The notes under the pieces: model-generated | What the model saw: only the letters and a program-made list of their open reading frames with translations | Database searches by the model: none | What the model was told of the DNA's origin: nothing | Shown: positions 55,985 to 64,000 of the stretch, piece after piece | How positions within the stretch are numbered: the stretch's first letter is position 1 | Layout: each line of letters starts with the position of its first letter | Assembly: GCF_002797975.1 (NCBI RefSeq) | Contig: NZ_PGET01000001.1 | Span: 4,013,501-4,077,500 of the forward strand | Length of the DNA: 64,000 bases | Origin: [Clostridium] celerecrescens 18A | Lineage (GTDB): Bacteria; Bacillota; Clostridia; Lachnospirales; Lachnospiraceae | Direction of reading: 5' to 3' | Translations under genes and position numbers: made by a program

Positions 55985-57013
55985 TCACTTTCTTGCCTGA
56001 AAACCACGCAGATACTGTTCCGGCCATGGATATTCGACTTCTAGATCACGAGCTGCATGCAGCACCCAGTAAGGATCACGCAGAAGTTCCCGGCCTAAAG
56101 CAACTAGATCTGCCCGTCCTCCACCCAGGATTTCCTCCACCTGATGTGGGTCCGTAATCAGACCAACGGCAACCGTAGGCAACCCAGCCTTCTGTTTCAG
56201 CCGTTCAGCAATTTTTACCTGATAGCCTGGATAGATTTTCGTCGGCGGTGTTGACACAACTCCTCCTGTACTCACGTCCAGCACGTCAATATAGGGCTTC
56301 ACAAGTTCAATAATTACGGACATTTCTTCCATATGCATACCATCGGGTTCATAATCCTCAGCAGATACACGCAATAAAACCGGTTTTTCAGCCGGCCAGA
56401 CCTCATGTACCGCCTTCAGTATTTCAACCAGTATACGGCATCGGTTTTCCGTTGATCCGCCATAACCATCGGTACGATGATTGGTCAACGGCGACAGGAA
56501 CTCGCTGATTAAATAGCCATGGGCACCATGAATTTCAATCGCATCAAAACCGATTTCATCCGCCCGGGCAGCAGAGCTGCGGAATGCATTGACCGTATCT
56601 TGAATATCCTCTTCCGTCATCTCATGGGGCATGGGAGAATCATGACTAAATGGAATGGCGCTGGGAGCGTAAATTACTTTTTCTTTGGCTCCGCATTTGC
56701 GGCCCGCATGATTGAGCTGAATCGCCATTTTTGCTCCCTGTTTCTGGCAGGCGGTGACAATTGGCTTAAGTGCCTTCGTCTGATCATCATTCCAAAGTCC
56801 CAGACAATGGTCAGAAATACGGCCCCACGGCAGGACACCGGTGGCTTCCATAATGATCAGCCCCGCTCCCCCAACTGCACGGGAGGTATAATGGGTAAAA
56901 TGAAATTCATTTGGCATACCATCGGTTCCGGCACTGTACATACACATGGGCGGCATAACAATACGGTTGCGCAGAGTCATATTTTTTACTGTAAATGAGT
57001 TTAATAAGTACAT
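55985..57013 (-). CDS. NADPH-dependent flavin oxidoreductase, old yellow enzyme (YqjM/NamA-like)
   Basis: A 342-residue FMN ene-reductase. The sequence contains NRIVMPPMCMYSAGTDGMP (including the YqjM-type cysteine), AIQLNHAGRK, FDAIEIHGAHGYLISEFLSPLTNHRTD and VGLITDPHQVEEIL. These mark the YqjM class, which reduces activated C=C bonds using NADPH. Of normal length, with catalytic His and Tyr regions present. Possibly a xenobiotic-stress gene within the island. Confidence 0.93.
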   Translation of the reverse strand: MYLLNSFTVKNMTLRNRIVMPPMCMYSAGTDGMPNEFHFTHYTSRAVGGAGLIIMEATGVLPWGRISDHCLGLWNDDQTKALKPIVTACQKQGAKMAIQLNHAGRKCGAKEKVIYAPSAIPFSHDSPMPHEMTEEDIQDTVNAFRSSAARADEIGFDAIEIHGAHGYLISEFLSPLTNHRTDGYGGSTENRCRILVEILKAVHEVWPAEKPVLLRVSAEDYEPDGMHMEEMSVIIELVKPYIDVLDVSTGGVVSTPPTKIYPGYQVKIAERLKQKAGLPTVAVGLITDPHQVEEILGGGRADLVALGRELLRDPYWVLHAARDLEVEYPWPEQYLRGFQARK

Positions 57014-57295
57014 AAGGTATTCTCCCTTCTATAAATGTACAATTCGGTAAAACAACTTGCTTTATTTAATCATTAATCAAAATCACTATTGCCATAACTG
57101 ATCAACATTTCCTTTATCTCTGTCGACCACATAAAACAAATATGGAAAATTATGAGAAAAACCTACCTACGATGATTCCATCATTTATTCCGATTACTAT
57201 TATAATATCAATTGATTTCTTATGCATGTCCATTATAAATATAATGGGAAACTCGTTTTCGTACTTCCAGGTTTATGGATAATTTGAACGAAATA

Positions 57296-58297
57296 TCATT
57301 CAAAAAAGAGGTAGTTCTTCCTTTTATCTGATTGTTGAATAGTGTATTCTTTGTTTTTTTCTTTTAAGTCTTGTAAGTGGTACTCGTATCGAGATATACA
57401 AAATTTGCAAACATCCTCTAGGTTTGAGCTAAAAAAGGAAAAATCTTTGCTACTCTCTTTTCTATGACTCTTTATATCAAATCCTTTTAACTTTGAGCCA
57501 GGTATATCTCTTTCCATTTCAACCATTATGCTTAAAACAACATCACGTTGACTTAATGCTATCAAATTATCTGCATTCAATATAAGGGTTTTGTAAATTG
57601 TCGTGCTCATCATAGTTCTTCGACACATGCGATAAGTTCTGTTTATATCTATTCCCATGTCACTTGCAAAACGCATTAAACATGTTTTTGCGAAAGCATC
57701 TGCGCTTACTTCTTTTAAGACAGAATCTTCCAATTCTGTATGAAGAAGTTCGCTTGAACAGTATTTTACTATTTCTTTATAGCGATCTATATTTAAAGGC
57801 ATATAATGTCCCAATTCATGGAAAATCAAAAAGACACATTGAAGCAAGATATCAAGTTTAATGTCAAAAAGACTTTTAAGATAATTATTTTTTGTATTAT
57901 GTATTGGCAATTCGGCTAGAACTCTACTATAGGCCTCCTTCCCAATCAGGTTATTATTACTCTCTTCAATTTCGGCATTTCGCATACAAAAAAAGTATTT
58001 CAATAAGAGTGAAGATTGTGAATCCAGAATAGTTGCAATCTCAAATAAGATTGGTACCATATGAAAATCAAATATCAGATAATCTTTGTCTAGTTTTACT
58101 ATACTTGGTAAAGCTGAATAACTATAACATCCAACGAGCTTAACATTCCATTCTTCTGTAAATCCAGAGAGTATTTCATAGATTTGCTTTAATATTTCGT
58201 CAGAAAATAAAAGAGAAGTATTCTCTACTAAAAAGCGTGTATTTTCGATATATTCTCTAATAAGAAGTATATTTTCTTGGTGGAATTTGTTAGACAC
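57296..58297 (-). CDS. HEXXH metalloprotease-like protein
   Basis: About 333 residues. The core is FLIFHELGHYMPL (HELGH at about 160-164), followed roughly 35 residues later by LKEVSADAFAKT, giving the third ligand Glu and an Asp typical of zincin-type proteases. The rest is helical and unrecognised. The GTG at 58297 has AAGGAG ten bases upstream; a TTG at 58306 would leave only one base. It overlaps the upstream 114-residue gene by eight bases, so the two are coupled. A conflict-system effector protease is a reasonable inference. Confidence 0.65.
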   Translation of the reverse strand: MSNKFHQENILLIREYIENTRFLVENTSLLFSDEILKQIYEILSGFTEEWNVKLVGCYSYSALPSIVKLDKDYLIFDFHMVPILFEIATILDSQSSLLLKYFFCMRNAEIEESNNNLIGKEAYSRVLAELPIHNTKNNYLKSLFDIKLDILLQCVFLIFHELGHYMPLNIDRYKEIVKYCSSELLHTELEDSVLKEVSADAFAKTCLMRFASDMGIDINRTYRMCRRTMMSTTIYKTLILNADNLIALSQRDVVLSIMVEMERDIPGSKLKGFDIKSHRKESSKDFSFFSSNLEDVCKFCISRYEYHLQDLKEKNKEYTIQQSDKRKNYLFFE

Positions 58298-58634
58298 TAT
58301 CGTCAATCTCCTTTACATCATTAATTAAATCAAGTTTCTCAATAATTTTTGCAGCTAGCTCAACTTGCTTCATGCTTCTTTTATTTATAGCCGCAGTTAT
58401 TTCAATCTCAACTCTCCCATTTATCTTTACAACAATTTTATCAGAATTTCTTACGCCAAGAAAATAACCGGCAACGAGCGGAGCTATTATACTGGTTAAG
58501 TCAATAAATAATTGTATTACACCAGATCCTTCAAAAAACTCAGGTTCGACAATAATGCATGATTCAGGTATTTGCTCGCTAATCTTCTCAAATATATCCT
58601 TGTTTTCAAATGTTGTTTCAAATAGTATCTTCAT
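58290..58634 (-). CDS. Small membrane protein, EACC1-like partner of the protease
   Basis: A 114-residue protein. Strand-rich start, then one membrane helix, DLTSIIAPLVAGYFLGV, then DKIVVKINGRVEIEITAAI and a helical tail. This order (membrane helix followed by a strand pair) resembles the effector-associated constant component EACC1 of bacterial conflict systems, which pairs with peptidase and other effectors. The resemblance is by eye only. Overlap with the protease gene supports a functional pair. AAAGGAAA precedes the ATG. Confidence 0.5.
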   Translation of the reverse strand: MKILFETTFENKDIFEKISEQIPESCIIVEPEFFEGSGVIQLFIDLTSIIAPLVAGYFLGVRNSDKIVVKINGRVEIEITAAINKRSMKQVELAAKIIEKLDLINDVKEIDDSV

Positions 58635-59329
58635 GATTTTTTTCCTTTCTCATTATCTTTTGTATGATTTTGCTATAGCCATAATTAATACCTATCCTAA
58701 CTACGCATTATTGCTATAATATGTAACAATGTAACATACATAAATGCCAAATATATATCTGTGCACTAAAGATTATCATTATTCTTTTAGGTATCGCTAC
58801 AATATCCCTAAACACAATGACATCCAATATCTAGAAATGTGCTCAAAGACCTGAATCCGGCTTAGAATTATTGCTCATTTTTCTGCGATTACTTTAATAA
58901 TATATATTCTATTAAAAACATCATTCTGTGATAATATTGTATATATTATAGTTCCATATAGCAAATAAGGCAATTAAATTCATGCAAGTTATAAATATTC
59001 ATAGTACTATACTAAAATCTATTGAAAAGTATCGGACTTTACACTTCAGAAAAAAACTTCATTTATATCAACCGTTTTGCTCTTAATGTTGCCTTCTAAA
59101 CTCTACACAGCATTAAGCACATTTTAATTAATAATTGGGGCTACGCCTACTATGAGATGAACAAACAATCTGTTTAAAATCGCAAGAAATTTACAATACA
59201 AACAGTTTGAGTAAAAATCTTTTACTGATTATCTACGTTTTTTAGCAATCCTCTATTTTTTCTTATAAAAGTAAATTGCGCATCTTCAAGCATAGTGCTA
59301 TGATAATCCCACCGGCACGAATAATCATC
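58635..59329. other. AT-rich region upstream of integrase 2
   Basis: About 695 bases with no credible gene. It should hold the promoter of the leftward protease pair and that of integrase 2. Compared with integrase 1, the DNA that would encode the first ~40 to 60 residues of integrase 2 is missing or replaced here. Confidence 0.4.
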
Positions 59330-60406
59330 ATGAATATAAAATCAAAAGAAAAACAGCTAAAAAGGAGTTGTGATTTATCAAAAATTAAAACTAGGCCTGA
59401 TGATGGACGAAAATATTTTATCGTCAACAGAAAGCCAATAAGCAGCAACACCTACGAAGGACTAATTAATAAGCTATATGATCATTTCTTTGGGGATAAT
59501 GCTGCCACTATGGAAGCATATTTTGAAACCTGGATGGAATGGAGAGAAAAGGAGACAAGCGTAAGTAGAAAGACAATTAGAGAAAATCGCTTTATGTGGA
59601 ATTCTTTACTGAAAGATCAGGATATCACCTTGATTCCCTTAAAAGAGTTGACAGCAAGGGATTTGATTATCTATTTCAGGAACATTACAAAAGGCCGCCA
59701 GATCACAAGAAAACGCTTTAATGACCTTAAAAGCATTATGAATGGAATTCTGTACCTTGCAGTGGAAAATGATATTATAGAACGAAATTGCCTTCGAGAC
59801 ATCAACTACAAACAGTTCAGCTATAAGGCGGAAAATACCAGGATCACACCATACACTGAGGAAGAACGTCTGCAAATTATAAATTACTTGGGAGATGATT
59901 TTTACTCACTAGCCATAAAACTGGACTTCTATTTAATCCTGCGCATAGGCGAATTGAAAGGATTAAGGTGGGATGACATCTCAGGAGATTTTCTACATAT
60001 CCAACGCTTTGTAGATGACAAGAATGAAATCATTGAAGATATCAAAGGTCATGCAAGCGAAGGGAAACGTTACATGCCATTGACACCGAAGGCTAAAGAA
60101 ATCCTGACACAAATCCAAACTCTCAATCCAAACAGCGAATACATCTTCATCCGTAACGGTCAACCTTTGGCAACAGTAACCTTTAACCGCCGCTTAAAGA
60201 AATGCTGCGAAGAATTAGGCATAGAATACCGCTCCTCCCACAAGCTCCGCTTCTCCACCGCCTCCATCATGTACAAGAACGGAATGGAAGACACCGAGCT
60301 CCAAAAGCTCCTAGGCCACACAAGCCTCAACATGACCCACCACTACCTCCGCAACATCACTTCCCAGGAAGAAACAGCATCAAAAATGAGGGCAATCCTG
60401 GATTAA
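59330..60406 (+). CDS. Tyrosine recombinase / integrase adjoining tRNA-Cys
   Basis: About 358 residues from the ATG at 59330 (a TTG at 59276 would add 18). Catalytic segments are LRIGELKGLRWDD, KGHASEGKR, SSHKLRFS and LGHTSLNMTHHYLR. Paralogue of the 414-residue integrase at 51914, but lacking its first ~40-55 residues and a good ribosome site, so it may be N-terminally truncated or use a weak start. It points towards tRNA-Cys 110 bp away, the usual position of a site-specific integrase next to its att site. Confidence 0.85.
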   Translation: MNIKSKEKQLKRSCDLSKIKTRPDDGRKYFIVNRKPISSNTYEGLINKLYDHFFGDNAATMEAYFETWMEWREKETSVSRKTIRENRFMWNSLLKDQDITLIPLKELTARDLIIYFRNITKGRQITRKRFNDLKSIMNGILYLAVENDIIERNCLRDINYKQFSYKAENTRITPYTEEERLQIINYLGDDFYSLAIKLDFYLILRIGELKGLRWDDISGDFLHIQRFVDDKNEIIEDIKGHASEGKRYMPLTPKAKEILTQIQTLNPNSEYIFIRNGQPLATVTFNRRLKKCCEELGIEYRSSHKLRFSTASIMYKNGMEDTELQKLLGHTSLNMTHHYLRNITSQEETASKMRAILD

Positions 60407-60467
60407 TCACCCTCAAAAATACAAAAAATGCCCACGCAAACAAGCGCAAACACCAAATACACAAAGT

Positions 60468-60510
60468 AAAAGCCCCAGAAACCCTTATTTTATCAGGTTT
60501 CTGAGGCTTT
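60468..60510 (-). terminator. Terminator of the rRNA-tRNA operon
   Basis: On the minus strand, AAAGCCTCAGAAACC, an AT-rich loop, GGGTTTCTGGGGCTTT. It follows tRNA-Cys directly and is similar in sequence to the hairpin at 2968-3004. Confidence 0.85.
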
Positions 60511-60518
60511 CATAAGAG

Positions 60519-60589
60519 AGGCGACAACCAGATTTGAACTGGTGATCAGGGTGTTGCAGACCCACGCCTTACCACTTGGCTATGTCGCC
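60519..60589 (-). tRNA. tRNA-Cys (GCA)
   Basis: 71 bases; acceptor stem GGCGACA/TGTCGCC, anticodon loop CTGCAAC with GCA, T-loop TTCAAAT, discriminator T as usual for tRNA-Cys. CCA is not encoded. The 3' part is the presumed integration site of the island. Confidence 0.93.
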
Positions 60590-60602
60590 ATAAATTGTTA
60601 AG

Positions 60603-60674
60603 TGACCCCAACGAGATTCGAACTCGTGTTACCGCCGTGAAAGGGCGATGTCTTAACCGCTTGACCATGGGGCC
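60603..60674 (-). tRNA. tRNA-Glu (TTC)
   Basis: 72 bases; acceptor GGCCCCA/TGGGGTC, anticodon loop CTTTCAC with TTC, T-loop TTCGAAT. CCA is not encoded. Confidence 0.95.
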
Positions 60675-60720
60675 TAACTTGCATTTCGTTTTCCTCATAG
60701 TCTCGCCTGAGTATCACGAA

Positions 60721-60793
60721 CTCCCCGAGTAGGACTTGAACCTACGACCCAACGGTTAACAGCCGTTTGCTCTACCGACTGAGCTATCGAGGA
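60721..60793 (-). tRNA. tRNA-Asn (GTT)
   Basis: 73 bases; acceptor TCCTCGA/TCGGGGA, anticodon loop CTGTTAA with GTT, T-loop TTCAAGT, discriminator G. It is the first tRNA after 23S rRNA. Confidence 0.94.
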
Positions 60794-60811
60794 TTACTGA
60801 GGCATATACCC

Positions 60812-60826
60812 TCAAAACCACATATT
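60812..60826 (-). other. 23S rRNA processing stem, 3' arm
   Basis: AAAACCACATATTG is complementary to CAATATGTGGTTTT at 63961-63974, on the other side of 23S. Such flanking stems are cut by RNase III during maturation. Confidence 0.75.
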
Positions 60827-60874
60827 GTTACATATCTATTTTCATCCGTTCTTTCCTCTTACCTAAACCAACCT

Positions 60875-63762
<2,888 letters not shown>

Positions 63763-64000
63763 AATTCGATGTTCACCTGCGGGTGCGGGCTACTAATCTA
63801 AGATACATAGCGTTGTATCTCTGGTCTTAGGTTTGTTATTTCACCGTACGTTACGGTTACTTTAACGAGTTTTGTTTGGTTACATCTTGCGATGTAACAC
63901 CTCGGATGTCTTGATTATGTTTTTATACTTTGACATATAAAAACTAATCTAGATATATTTCAATATGTGGTTTTCAAGGTACATGCGTGATGCAATTAAA
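63763..64000 (-). other. 16S-23S spacer (partial)
   Basis: AT-rich spacer upstream of 23S, containing the 5' arm of the processing stem (63961-63974). No tRNA gene in this part; the 16S gene would lie beyond the right edge. Confidence 0.7.

Overview
The window looks like a low-GC gut Firmicute of the Lachnospiraceae/Clostridia type. The support is a YesM/YesN two-component pair, AGGAGG ribosome sites, choline-binding-type cell-wall repeats, and an rRNA-tRNA cluster of Firmicute character. This assignment is inferred from gene content, not from a database match.

Layout. (1) 1-2.0 kb is chromosomal: the start of a YesN-like response regulator and a YesM-like histidine kinase. (2) 2.0-3.05 kb is a junction: a dead IS66 accessory gene, a decayed copy of sequence also present at 54.7-55.0 kb, and a 32-bp fragment resembling the 3' end of tRNA-Cys followed by a terminator. 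(3) 3.2-5.5 kb holds a two-gene GHKL-ATPase / methyltransferase-like cassette. (4) 6.1-20.8 kb is a complete DNA phosphorothioation modification-restriction locus, transcribed leftwards as dptF-dptG-dptH-dndB-dndC-dndD-dndE-dndA, with a perfect 17-bp-arm palindrome between the restriction and modification halves. (5) 21.4-23.2 kb is a two-gene unit whose larger product ends in an Mrr-like nuclease motif. (6) 23.3-33.2 kb carries accessory mobile-element genes: DUF5688, a DUF4143-type ATPase, a zeta-like toxin with a small partner, RecT, YqaJ exonuclease, a RadC-like protein, a DUF932 protein and an excisionase-like protein. (7) 33.2-39.5 kb has a possible 24-residue peptide gene, a membrane-anchored protein, a beta-helix wall-binding protein, an IS110 element with a structured leader, and a small gene whose upstream region is duplicated. 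(8) 39.6-45.7 kb has two XRE regulators and a WYL-regulated operon encoding a 45-residue protein, a PH-like protein, an HNH-transmembrane protein, a YkgJ-type cysteine-cluster protein and a Gly/Ala-rich membrane protein. (9) 45.7-53.2 kb has a repeat-rich region, a DUF927-like ATPase, an unknown helical protein and a tyrosine integrase. (10) 53.2-60.5 kb has an ATPase, a DsbA-family protein, an old yellow enzyme, a metalloprotease plus membrane-partner pair, and a second integrase abutting tRNA-Cys. (11) 60.5-64 kb has tRNA-Cys, tRNA-Glu, tRNA-Asn and 23S rRNA, all on the minus strand.

Interpretation. The tRNA-Cys 3' end at 60.52-60.55 kb and its decayed copy at 3.01-3.04 kb bracket about 57.5 kb of accessory DNA with an integrase at one end. 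The simplest reading is a composite defence-rich genomic island inserted at tRNA-Cys. Dnd/Dpt is a known system. The best candidates for something undescribed are the WYL-controlled HNH/YkgJ/Gly-rich membrane operon (41.0-45.6 kb), the protease plus EACC1-like pair (57.3-58.6 kb), the GHKL/methyltransferase-like pair (3.2-5.5 kb) and the Mrr-like pair (21.4-23.2 kb). Three copies of a TGACA-N5-TGTC(A/T) palindrome suggest that the WYL protein controls its own operon and a small gene 2 kb away.
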